Positions 54,412-64,000 of a stretch of 64,000 nucleotides of DNA are shown here, in pieces. The notes under the pieces were generated by a model. That model was not told the DNA's origin. It saw only the letters and a program-made list of their open reading frames with translations, and searched no databases. Each line of letters starts with the position of its first letter. The stretch's first letter is position 1. Both the position numbers and the translations under genes were made by a program. This stretch comes from Hysterium pulicare CBS 123377 (Eukaryota; Ascomycota; Dothideomycetes; Hysteriales; Hysteriaceae): assembly GCA_000467715.1 (NCBI GenBank), contig AJFK01000120.1:52221-116220 (forward strand), given 5' to 3'.

Positions 54412-55814
54412 TTTGATTTCGATCCTGGTGGGTAGGGAGATGTGTTGTTCTATGCTAATTGGGTCCTTGGGATTATACGAGGGTGGTTTTTCTTTGGAGC
54501 CTTTTCTCGCAACTGAGGTATGCTTATAGTGAACGAAGATGAAGCGAGTGATGATATATCACAACTAAGAGACACCGGGCTGAGATTGAAGTATTAAAGT
54601 AACACTAAACAATAGATACAGTGACAAGACATGTCCATCTCTTTAAACCCTCTGCAACTCTAAGGCCCGCATACATCATAGCACATCTGACGCGTATTCC
54701 CCGAACCGAGAGCAGCGCTGCCTCAATACTCCGAAGTCCCATCCTTTCTCTACTCGTCAAAAATCGTCGAAACAGGGCTTTCGCCCCATCCGTATACGAG
54801 AAATCGTCGTGGATGGCGGTAAGGTAAAGCCTTGTCGGGTCTCCAATTTGTTGTCCGAAGTGGGAGAATTGCGTAGTCAGCATGGCCGTAACCATGCCGG
54901 ATTGGGGTGGGTGTAGATCAGCGTAGCGGAAGTAACAAACCAAACCACACAAACCTGTGGGAAATGTACCAAACCGTCGAATGTGTCAAGTGCGGCTCGG
55001 CCAGTGCTATTCCATGGTTCAGTGACCCGATGGCACAAACTAGTTTAAATGGTTCTGTGCTGAAGATTTAACATCGTCAAACCTTCAAGACAAGACAGCA
55101 ACACAAAAGAAACGCTAAACAGGCTGGGATCCTACGCAGGCGACCTCATCAAAACCTGCTGAAGCCCGTCTATTGCTAAGGGCCGGCAAGACTGCATAAC
55201 GTCTTCCAAGCTTAAGGACTGCATCTGCACTTACACTTAGTTGCATACGCCCACCCCTGCTGAACTTCGCATCTTTCTCATCTGCAGGGCAAACCTGCCT
55301 TGCATCTGCTGTCTCACGTTTCTTGTGCAGCTTCTCACCGTCGCAACGTTAACGTAGGGTGGGGGGAAGAGGTGACGACAGCTGGCCCACTCTTCAAAGT
55401 TTGGAATCAAGGTTACTTCTACATGTCAATCTGGAGTCGGAACCATGAAATGGTTGGCGCGTGGTTTGAAAAGGCATTGCGAAACGATCGGAGGATCTGA
55501 GATTCTTCGGTGGGTCAAACCCATCTCAATCACGATATGAACTGGGCTCCACTATATTTCCAGCGCGGAGGGCGCATCCAAATGTATATCGCTTCATAAG
55601 ATGAGTGATGCATTTAAAGTGTTTAATATTTTTCCAAACATCGTCCATTTTCTAAGTTACACAATTTTACAGCAAAAAGGCAGGGATGCATTTGGCAACC
55701 TTCCACCCACCACTACCCTATCCAATGCGAAGCCTCTCTCCTCCCTCGGGTATTACGTCTCAAGCCGCCAACAGCAAGCCATTAAACTTCTAAGAAAAAG
55801 GCCGAGAAAGAAGC
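54412..55814. other. Intergenic between two surface-protein genes
   Basis: No supported gene. The minus-strand frame 54605-54952 begins without ATG and has no known motif; other frames are short. Confidence 0.45.
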
Positions 55815-56595
55815 TTAATTCAAATATGCCATGGCAGCGACAGCTCCAAAGATGAGCGCCATGCTTGATCCCATTTGGTTAGCTCCTCCAGTGCTTTGTG
55901 GGGCGCCACTGCCAGTTGTTGTTGCGGAGCCAGATGCACTCGCTGTGGCAGAAGCTCCGGTCTTGGAAGCTCCGGTCTTGGAAGCGCTGAGAGATGCTGC
56001 GCTAACTGTGCTATTTGCAGAGGAAGAAGCTTTGGCGGCCGAGGCAGTGGTCGACATGGTTGATGCTGTGGACTTGGATGTGGACATGGAGGACGCAGCG
56101 GAGGACGTAGCGGAGGACGCGGATGAAATGCTGGAAGAGACAGATCCGGTGCCGCCGGTGATGGAAATGGGGCCAATGTAGTTGGCGACTCCGGCTTGGA
56201 TGATCATAAGCGCGTAGTCAGGGCCGCTTGCGAGACCTTTGTCGACTATCCATTGGTATGAGCCACCAGTCGCGGTTGCTGCGAAGACCCCGTTAGCCAT
56301 TATTTCATACATGATGTCGAGGGTCAGGGTGTTCCATACTGGTCAAGGTAGAGATGGTTGCGAGGTTGGTGGATTCACCCTTGCGCAAGATGAGCGTGGT
56401 GGCCTGTCAAGATGAAAAGTCAGTGTCCATCCTGAAGCGCGAGACGAGCGAGAACCATACCATGTCGTTCGCAGGGTCGTACTTGACGGTGTAGCTATTG
56501 CCAGCTTGAGCAGTCGCTGGGTAATCGGTGATTGAGATTGCGAGAGCCGCAGAAACGAAAGCAGCGCCGGCGAGAATGGTAGAGAAGAAACGCAT
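55815..56595 (-). CDS. Kre9/Knh-like Ser-rich GPI-anchored protein (220 aa)
   Basis: Three exons: 56595-56461, 56403-56340 and 56278-55815, with introns of 57 and 61 bp. The second intron has a GCTAAC branch. The signal peptide is MRFFSTILAGAAFVSAALA. The mature N-terminus is a small beta-sandwich domain typical of the Kre9/Knh1 N-terminal family: ISITDYPATAQAGNSYTVKY, then TLILRKGESTNLATISTLT, SYQWIVDKGLASGPDYALMI and NYIGPISITGG. A Ser/Ala/Thr-rich stalk of about 90 residues follows, and a hydrophobic GPI signal (MALIFGAVAAMAYLN). Such proteins sit at the plasma membrane or wall and are linked to beta-1,6-glucan or surface functions. Splicing is required to join the domain. Confidence 0.88.
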
Positions 56596-57929
56596 CTTGA
56601 TGGTTGATATCGAAGCGTGTGTATTATAAAAAGGATATGCGTTATCTAAGTGAAAATGGATAGGTAAAGATTGTGCGAGAGTGAAACTTGGTGACTTGGT
56701 TAGATGGTAAGGAGAGTGATGAGAAGCGACTGAGATAGCTGGTGGAGAGAGAGAGAGTGTGACACTGAGAAGGAGCGACGAGAGAAATAGAAGGGTCAAG
56801 GAATGGAAGGAGCCTGGGGCGCAGCTGACTTGACGACCAGGAGCTGCTCGTACGCGGCTGAAGGAAGGCAGAGCAACCGCTGGAATGGAAATTGGTTACT
56901 CGAAACGGAAAGGTGCCAGGTGTTGGGCTGAATGGCCGCTACCTCTGACACCAATCATGCACACTTGCTATGACAACAGCTGGCCAGCACCAGGCCCGGC
57001 CCAGAGCTTTCCATTTCTGCTCGCGCGCATGCCCCTTTTGAGTTTTGACTGCCGCCCGCGTCGAACTGCGGATCGCGAAAAGAGATCGCCCAGGACAAGC
57101 GCCTTTCCTTTTTGCATGCCCGTTGATCGGTCTACTCTCCCCTCGGTAAAGCCCAGCGAGAAGGTTAAGCCCTATCTGGGATGACCAACTAGCCCAGCGC
57201 CAGCCAATTCCGGGGAAATTTTCAGGGGCACCTTTGACCCTCGAAAACGCGACAGGCATGACGTCGCTACCTACTATCACCATCTCGACATGCTCGATTT
57301 GGCGATGCACGCCTCTTGTGATGTATGCAGAAGACCACCTTCGCCGCTTCTTCCTGCGCAACTGCAAGTCGTAACACTGCAGATGGGCTCACAGTAACTT
57401 GGCGGTTCGCAGGATTTCTGTTGTGTCAGAGTCGCGTTCGGAGTTAATTGATTCGAAGAGGCCAAAGCGCTCATGCTTGAGGAACGTCAATCTCCACTGC
57501 ACAGGCTTGATCGATGACGTCGGTCGTGGAAATCGAGCCGTCATTCTGTGTTCCTCCAAATCCATCTTCTCATTCTGAATTTCTCCGGGCTAAGCATGAT
57601 GCATTCACTGCTAGTTTCGAGAAGATCAATTTTCATCCCATACATTTGCATTCGACCTATTTTGTAACATTCGAACTTGAGTTGAATAGGGAGATAATCC
57701 GCGTCCCCTAAACTTCTGCGAAATACGCTTCATCCATCCCACATATCCCATGATCGATGACTACCGCTGCCCAGACTAAACCAGAAAGGATAACCCAAAG
57801 ACAAATCTCCTCATCAGTGCTAAGCGCTGAAGGTGTGATCCCAAGTCGCATGTCGTGTCTTCCCTGATATTATTCATGAGTCCCAAAGTCTTTCCTAGAT
57901 GAGGGATCGTGATATGTGCTGCGCATCTC
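56596..57929. other. Intergenic, no supported gene
   Basis: It contains the promoter side of the Kre9/Knh-like gene, with a CT/GA-rich stretch near 56700-56770. Frames at 56885-57474 have no recognised domain. Confidence 0.45.
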
Positions 57930-58475
57930 TCAAATTGCATCATCCCAATCGCGTTCCTGCTTCACCATGGCGTCGTGCGCATCGGCAAGTATATTCCCTT
58001 CGTCATTTTCTTGAGAGCCTGACGCAGAGCGAGTCGCCTTCACATCCTCCGCACCAGAGCCATCTTCGACGGGGCCTTTGGCTTTCTTTGCACGGGGCTT
58101 GGGGGCGGTGCGAACCTTCTTTGTTGGTGACGGTGACGGAGTCGAATCGACGACGTTCGCAGAGCCTGTTATATGTGAGTATCAACGTTATAGATCTTCT
58201 ATAGGATAACACATACCTCGTTTCTTGGATGGTGAGACGGCTTGAAACTGTTCTCCCCCATCAACACGGGCACGCAACTCCTTAGCTTTGGCGGTAATCG
58301 AACGGAACTGGTGTTCGAAGGAGGAAGCAGTACGGGTTCCATCCAGAGCCGACATCATTTCGAATTGACTCTTTGAAATGCTAGGGTTGCCAAGTGCCAT
58401 CAAGAGCACCGAGACAATATCTGCTGGGACCGATTTTTGCTGAGAGCCGCCACTGGCGGTTGCGTCTTTGGCCAT
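57930..58475 (-). CDS. Small charged, probably nuclear protein (164 aa), unknown function
   Basis: Exon 1 is 58475-58217 and exon 2 is 58165-57930, with a 50-bp intron (GTATGT...TAACAG). The N-terminal 75 residues look like a small helical domain (ADIVSVLLMALGNPSISKSQ, FEMMSALDGTRTASSFEHQF, RSITAKAKELRARV). After the splice the protein is disordered, Lys/Pro-rich (SPSPTKKVRTAPKPRAKKAK) and then acidic, ending QERDWDDAI. The basic PRAKKAK run suggests nuclear or nucleic-acid binding. Similar small fungal proteins with a Myb-like or histone-tail-like make-up exist, but I do not recognise this one with certainty. Plus-strand frame 57899-58204 is its shadow. Confidence 0.65.
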
Positions 58476-59092
58476 GATGAATGTAGATTCTGGTGAAAGA
58501 CTCCGGTTTCCAAAATGAGGTTCGAGATGAGATCTCACTTGTGGGAAGAGGCAAGGCCTTGCTTGAAGTGATGTGTAGCAAAAGAAATGAAGAGTATGAT
58601 GGGAGAAGGAGATGATGGTGAGGACTCAAGAATGAGGAAGAAGTAGAAGTCTGTGTGAGGTGGCCTGATATGCACACGGCTCGTGCGTTTACACCTGATG
58701 GTGAATGAAGTGAAGGCAGACCGCTGCTTGAGCTGGTTTCTAATTGCAGCATCAGGTTATCGGAATGACGCTCTGAAGTTGCTTGCATGTAGTTTCACTT
58801 TCCTTAAAATCAATTTACTGAAGTGAGGAAGAGACTGAATGTCCGTAGAGTACTCCTTAAAGTAAGACCCAGGATGCTCTTGTCGTGTGGACTGATACAA
58901 GATATTCTCTCGTAGACAGGCGCAATGGTCTAAAAGAGACATCGTCGGCGTTAGGAAATCTCTAAATTCGTAAATGATGCCCAGTGCAAGCTAGGTTTGG
59001 CATAGGCCCACACTATCAGTTATTCCTTGTATTTTCTCAAACGTACAATATAGTCCCTCCTCACTCCCTATATCTAGACTTCATCTCTGGAC
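58476..59092. other. Intergenic
   Basis: Promoter side of the small charged protein gene and 3' flank of the SET gene. No gene was recognised. Confidence 0.45.
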
Positions 59093-61022
59093 TCAATATT
59101 GTAGCCAAAGGCCCATCTGCTGAAGTTTTGCCATTTGGTCTTCGCACTTCTCAGCGGATTCTCTCCCAAAACCTGGTCTGGCCCTTCTGATCTCAATCGA
59201 AAACTCGTCAAACTTCCTCCTCACGCTTTGCGCGAAACTGCTTGTCTCACCATGACTGAGCCTACAAGAAGTGTACGTCTCGTAGAGCAGCATGGAAGCG
59301 ATAATTGCTAGATCGATACCAAGATGGCTTACTTGATCGTGGAAGTCGTCATCTGGCTTGGTGACGAAGTAAAGAGTTAACATTGCAAACTCCCAGGTCT
59401 GGATTACCCTAATTGGATGATGTTGTTCCGGATAGAGTACGTCCGATAGATATGTATATCGCTTTGCGGCTTGGGCATACGCAATTGCGAAGTTTCCGAC
59501 AGCGATCATGTTGACGATGATGTTATCCCGCATCGCTGGGTAAGGCTGTCGATCGACAGGCCACAGCTCGGATTGATAGCAAAGCCGCATACCATTTTCA
59601 AGCTGCACAATGGCTTTGGCTGGGTCATCCATTGCATAAGCCGTCTCGTAGTCGTCAAATGCTTGGCCTTGTATGGCTGCTACTCTTCGGTCGGCTTTCG
59701 TCTTGCCACAATAGTTGGCCGGATGATTGGCAAAGTCCGCCTTAGCCATAATAGCATCCGCAGCTTCTTTCCACTTCCTTGACAATCTTTTCGTAGAAGT
59801 CCAGAATCGATCTTCTCGTAGGTTATACCCCTGCTGACACTTCCTACATTGGCACAAGAAATGCCATCGTTCATTTAGTTCCCATTGACGTCGAGGAAAT
59901 GGATTGGTGGTATCAATGTAGGTGATGAAGATTTCTTCGTCTTTCTGAATAGGCTTGAGTGAGCGAATTGAAACTTCTGGTCCATCCATTACAACAAAAG
60001 CGTTAGGATCACAGGAATGATTGAAGCGAGAGACCAACGGATCCAAAATAATACCAAGCGGATCGAATGATTGCGTCACGAGTGTTAAAGAGTTCGACAA
60101 GACCTGATTGAGCATAAGTCACTTCAAGGCCGATTAGTGGACACACTGTCTTACCCGCATGAATATTTCAGTTGTAAACTGAAGGTTAAACGTAGACTTG
60201 GCTCCAGAGAACTCATGCGCGCCCTTGGCCATGAGCTCAATCTCGTGCCATTTTTCTTCTCGACGACGAAAATCATCGACATGTGTCTGAAGACTCAAGA
60301 GCAATGACCACGTCTCGTCATCAATAAGCCCTTCGACGCGTCTAGTCAGAAGTTCTATCGTAGCTCGAACAGCTTTTGGGAGCTTCTTGCCACCCATCGT
60401 CTTAATGACTTCGCATTCAGATTTATGATAGCGCTTCCATGACTCTCTTTGACATTTCTGCATTGCATATCAATGTGTGTTTCTGAAGGCAAGATAACTG
60501 GATTCGACGCCTTACCTTGCTGCAGAACCGCATCTGATGGCAACCTCCGCACACATTGACTTTTGCCCCCTCGGGAACATACAGTCGAGCACCAAAAGCA
60601 GCACCCTCGGTCCAAAGAAAACAGTTGGCACATGTGTCAGTTAAACGAGCCACATCCAAAGCAGCAGCCAGTGGGCGCGAGATTGAAAGAATCGCCTGCC
60701 CTTCCCCGAAGGTTTTGGAAGAAAATAGACCATCTCCAGCGACTGGAGACTTCTTGACATACGCCCCTTTGCAATCAGCTGTTTCGATATTGCTGGTAGG
60801 GGCGCCTCTTTTGCCCACTTTATCGTAGTATCGAAGAATGGCGTCGGCGCGTTCAGAAGAGGTTGCTCCTTGGTGGGGTGGCAGCATCCCCGATGGCATG
60901 ACTTTGTTCTTGTATATGGCCTCATCAAGCTTGTCAATGGCTGATGGAGGATCTTGGTATCTCTCCAGCATAGCTGGCGGAATCCGCCTGCTCTCGAGAG
61001 TCTCCTTTGTGACTAGAACCAT
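59093..61022 (-). CDS. SET and MYND domain protein, SMYD-like (606 aa)
   Basis: Three exons: 61022-60516, 60457-60155 and 60103-59093, with introns of 58 and 50 bp. The SET domain is split in the SMYD way. The N-terminal part is GAYVKKSPVAGDGLFSSKTF (about 87-106). A MYND zinc finger is inserted (C131, C134, C158, C161, C167, C171, H180, C184) and is completed only by splicing (RFCSK-KCQRESW). The catalytic part lies at about 270-335 with NHSCDPNAF (298-306) and Tyr332 in ITYID, then a post-SET cysteine cluster (CQCRKC, 354-359). Catalytic residues look intact. The C-terminal 250 residues are helical, TPR-like. It is probably a protein lysine methyltransferase; the substrate (histone or other) is unknown. 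Confidence 0.88.
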
Positions 61023-62100
61023 GTTGCAGATGCTGGAACAACACAGTCAAGAACAAGATGAGGGGAGTGATGCAGTGAGGTCGAAGGAAATCAGGGGTGG
61101 TCGAGGTTTTAATGATGGCCGTGGCCCGTGGCCTCCACTTCCAAGGTACAAGTACGAAATCGACGCGATATCAGCACCCGTGCTAAACTCTTTTGGTTCC
61201 CTCCTCTAACGGACAAACAGCTCCTCGAACTTCTCACCTCAAAGTTGAAGGCGGCTGGGAGACAATACCAGGTATGGTTCAATCTCCTCAATACTCCTGT
61301 TCTACTTTGGAAGGTAGTGCAACCTCCATCTCCTCGACTTCCATTACAATCTCCCCACTTCGACCAATGCTGTCACTCCATCGCCCCGACCAGCGCACGG
61401 CAACAAATATGAATGCCCTCGCGTTGCTTCCAGTCCCAGGCTCATCGCACTACAAGGAATTCTCCGTCTCCTGAACCTCTCCCCGGGGGAACAACAGTTT
61501 CTTCGGTAGATCGGACTGATCGAATTTCTGGCCTTTCTGTGGAGCGTCTCACCTTGCGCCGATTCGCAAGAGGGGTATCTCGTGCGACTGGCTACCAATC
61601 GTGATCATACTACACGCCAGCAACAATGGCTTCCACTCATCGTATAGTAGAAATCTCTCCTACTGAAACTATCATCGTAATGTTCTCTTCTTTTGTTTCG
61701 GACCTCCGTTTCCATCATTGAGATTTCTTCGGCTCGCTTTCTTTGTACCGTAACATAAGTGAACCTCTACTCTTTAGCGCACTTCCTGAGACTCATTCTC
61801 ATTCCCTCACCACTCTATCAAGCTTGACCATGCTATTACTCCCCTTTTGTACATCTGGAATGTAATTCCTTTACACTCGGATTCAAAGTTAGACCATACA
61901 CGCTACCATGTACTCAACTTGCTATCTTACTCAGATGCATCTATTTCCCTTACTGAGTGCAGCATACCCTCACTACCACTAGTATGCAACGTTACTTCAA
62001 AAGCTCATCTGCCGAAGACTTGATGTCTAACAACATGGTCGTAAACGAGCACTATATAGCTAACCCGTCATTGCTGAACTTCTCAAATCTCACTAGCATC
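61023..62100. other. Intergenic between divergent genes
   Basis: A plus-strand frame near 61128-61412 contains FPPLTDKQLLELLTSKLKAA, which reads protein-like, but it lacks a good ATG and domain. An in-frame ATG at 61984 extends the next gene upstream but precedes its signal peptide. No other content was recognised. Confidence 0.35.
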
Positions 62101-63078
62101 ATGATGGCATCCTTCAACACCATCGCCTTGTTATTCGTTCCTATCGGTATCACAGCATTGTCAATTCCCCCACAATGCGACCTCGGTCCTCCTTTGGGCC
62201 TTAATGTATGCGAGCGCCCCACAAGTCCCATCAAATGTGACGGCAATGTGGACGACGCTCTAGATTCGGCTGTGGAAAAGGTCGATATGTCTGGACTATC
62301 ACAGTTCTATGCGCTATATGCAGACTCCAATCTCCCAGTTACCATGACTGGCACTCTGCCCGAAATTGGTGCTTTCAGAAAGCATACCAAACGTGCTGTC
62401 GACGCCGAACTCTTTTCCAATAGTTACTATTGGTACATGGCCGTATACCAAACTAAACATCCGAAATCTTCATGCGCTAACGAGGAGCCAGTATAAGAAA
62501 GACCTGGCAATCGAGACAGACGTGGCGAATTTCAGTGCACTATATGAAAACCTAAGTAAGAATTCTATCTTTCAAAAGGCCGGCCATTGACTTCGCAAGC
62601 TGGTTATAGCGATTCAGGCCCTACTCCATCATTGGATGTTACGTATTGCATTCCGGATATCAATCCCTGGACCTGGTGCAATGCTACGACAGGCGACGTG
62701 ATACAGGACATATCATCCCAACAAGATCAGCTTTCCCCACCAGATAACAATATGGCAGGTACTCCGCCCTGCATGACCAACGAGTCCCAATTCCCTTGTC
62801 CTTCACCTACTCACTCGAACATTATTGCCATGGAGGGAGCAGCCATACTTCATCGTGCTCTGAATGGTGATATATACTGTTTTGATGAAGGCCGGTTTCT
62901 TCAAAACTCATCAGAATTAATGACTTCTCGACTATTCCTACAGTCATGGCCATATGTACTCAGCGATTCCCGAGGCAGAGTGCTTCATGCATATCGAGTT
63001 ACCTTGATGTCCCATGGTATAAGCAGGTTGAGGTTGTCTGACCCTCATGACATGCCCAAGAACGCCCAACCTATGTAA
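62101..63078 (+). CDS. Secreted protein of unknown function (about 294 aa; 3' end uncertain)
   Basis: Exons 62101-62442, 62492-62555 and from 62600; introns of 49 bp (with GCTAAC branch) and 44 bp. The start MMASFNTIALLFVPIGITAL is a signal peptide. Cysteines follow (PPQCDLGPPLGLNVCE, SPIKCDGNVDDALDSAVEKV), then FRKHTKRAVDAELF, with a Lys-Arg that could be a Kex2 site. The first splice joins NSYYWYMA to YKKDLAIETDVANFSALYEN. Exon 3 continues TGYSDSGPTPSLDVTYCIPD, INPWTWCNATTGDVI and a MEGAAILHRALNGDIYCFDE segment. The frame stops at 63078, but protein-like sequence in other frames follows (DDPYIFRARLNSIALLSQPA, about 63080-63170), so a further exon or a frameshift is possible. No family is recognised; an effector-like role is speculation. 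Confidence 0.5.
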
Positions 63079-63839
63079 GACAGATGATCCTTACATCTTC
63101 AGGGCGAGACTAAACTCAATAGCGCTCTTGTCCCAACCCGCAATCAATGCGACCCAAGGGGTTCATCAATCATGATGGCTGTCGATCCAGCTGGCTCTAT
63201 GTGGTATCCGATTGCCTGTACCTTTCATACTACCTACTCAAAGATATCTATTGCAAAGTCAGCTCAAGACGGCGCTGCAAGACTTATGGATCCCAACTTG
63301 AGGGGAAATGTGACCGGAGGCAAGTTACTTCGTGCAAGCCGATACTATTTACGAATCATGCCAGCCCTATTCAGGGCTCCACGGCTTCTGGGACTAAAGA
63401 AGAGCCTACGCCCACTGCGGGGGGCTACGAATTTTCGCTTTGATCATGAAAGCTGTGTCTACACGAATGAGGCTATTTCGAATGCATTGGGTTTATGTTT
63501 AGAGGGATATGGTAGAGGAATATGGCGGGATTCTTGACCAGGAATGATTGCATTTAAACATCGAATACTGCCTCCGTTTCGACCCTATTTCGAGGCAGCG
63601 TACATCTTGATCTCTGACCTTGTACTGAGAAGGAGTTGTCATTTCTTGGTCGGCTTCAATGCCTTCGACATTGGAAGCATCATTCTGACCAAGCTTCAAT
63701 ACCAACTAGTCACACCAAAGTTCTTTTGTACGTGTCGGTCGACCAAAAAGAACGCGTAGCGCTGCTGAATCGTGAGCCCCCCCTTCCGGTTAGCGCCCCT
63801 CATTCCTATGCCGCATCTCGGCCCTAGTCTAGCGTGTGC
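63079..63839. other. 3' flank of the secreted-protein gene, unresolved
   Basis: Frames at 63172-63537 and 63147-63443 contain fragments that could be further exons of the preceding gene or remnants. No model could be closed. Confidence 0.3.
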
Positions 63840-64000
63840 ATTGACCCTGTCCTTTGTTTTAGTAAGCAAGCTTAGACACTCTCTCTAGAGAGTCTAGTTA
63901 GCTAAACCTTAAAAATATTATTCTAGGCTAAAATTTCTAGACGCGTCTTTTATATCTACTATAATAAACGTAATTTATATAGATAAATATATTTAATTAG
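63840..64000. repeat. AT-rich, repeat-like edge
   Basis: From about 63865 the sequence turns strongly AT-rich (stretches such as AAAAATATTATTCTAG and ATAAATATATTTAATTAG) with an imperfect inverted repeat around CTCTCTAGAGAGTCT. CTAGAGAGTCT is shared with 48045-48055. TA-rich, C-poor sequence of this kind is typical of repeats mutated by RIP in ascomycetes. The element itself lies beyond the window. Confidence 0.5.

Noticed and set aside
53828-54529. Plus-strand acidic frames (EATDDASD-type repeats)
   Set aside because: They are the reverse of the Ser/Ala repeats of the minus-strand surface protein.
54605-54952. Minus-strand 115-codon frame
   Set aside because: No ATG at its start, no splice partners and no recognised motif.
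55831-56181. Plus-strand acidic frame opposite the Kre9/Knh-like gene
   Set aside because: Antisense shadow of the Ser/Ala-rich stalk.
57899-58204. Plus-strand 101-codon frame
   Set aside because: Opposite exon 2 of the small charged protein; no domain.
1-64000. tRNA, rRNA, CRISPR array, intact transposase or reverse transcriptase
   Set aside because: None was seen by eye on either strand; a covariance-model and repeat search would be needed to be certain.

Overview
This is nuclear DNA of a filamentous ascomycete (Pezizomycotina). It shows mostly short GT-AG introns (about 45-60 bp) with CTAAC-type branch sites, compact genes on both strands, and fungal hallmark genes: a spliced alpha-tubulin, a Dnm1-type dynamin, a LaeA-like methyltransferase, an AflY/questin-oxidase-like protein, Kre9/Knh-like and GPI-anchored Ser-rich wall proteins, and an AspRS-DUF2156 fusion (ergosteryl-aspartate synthase type). 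The clade looks like Leotiomycetes, but that is only an impression. Exon structures were worked out by hand from splice sites and frame continuity, so many proteins are longer than any single open frame.

Left part (1-13.7 kb): two minus-strand paralogs, one cut by the window edge and one complete ankyrin-repeat protein, share a distinctive N-terminal module. A small secondary-metabolism-like group follows: zinc alcohol dehydrogenase, FAD monooxygenase and LaeA-like methyltransferase. Next come a coiled-coil membrane protein and a multi-span membrane protein.

Gene-poor part (13.8-20.5 kb): one probable but unrecognised multi-exon gene, then several kb with no confident gene. That stretch has overlapping open frames, strongly over-represented short words and three copies of a 16-bp palindrome.

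Housekeeping part (20.5-53.3 kb): ErdS-type AspRS fusion, questin-oxidase-like protein, alpha-tubulin, an SMP/LEA-like stress protein, an EF-hand MscS channel, a divergent COA3 and Pta1/symplekin pair, a small two-repeat protein, a secreted PEBP, a small unknown spliced gene, Dnm1, a decayed secreted-protein gene, and a divergent ATP synthase subunit e and dynein intermediate chain pair.

Right part (53.3-64 kb): two neighbouring Ser/Ala-rich surface proteins, a small charged protein, a SET/MYND protein, a Cys-containing secreted protein, and finally AT-rich DNA that looks like a decayed repeat. No tRNA, rRNA, CRISPR array or intact transposon was recognised.
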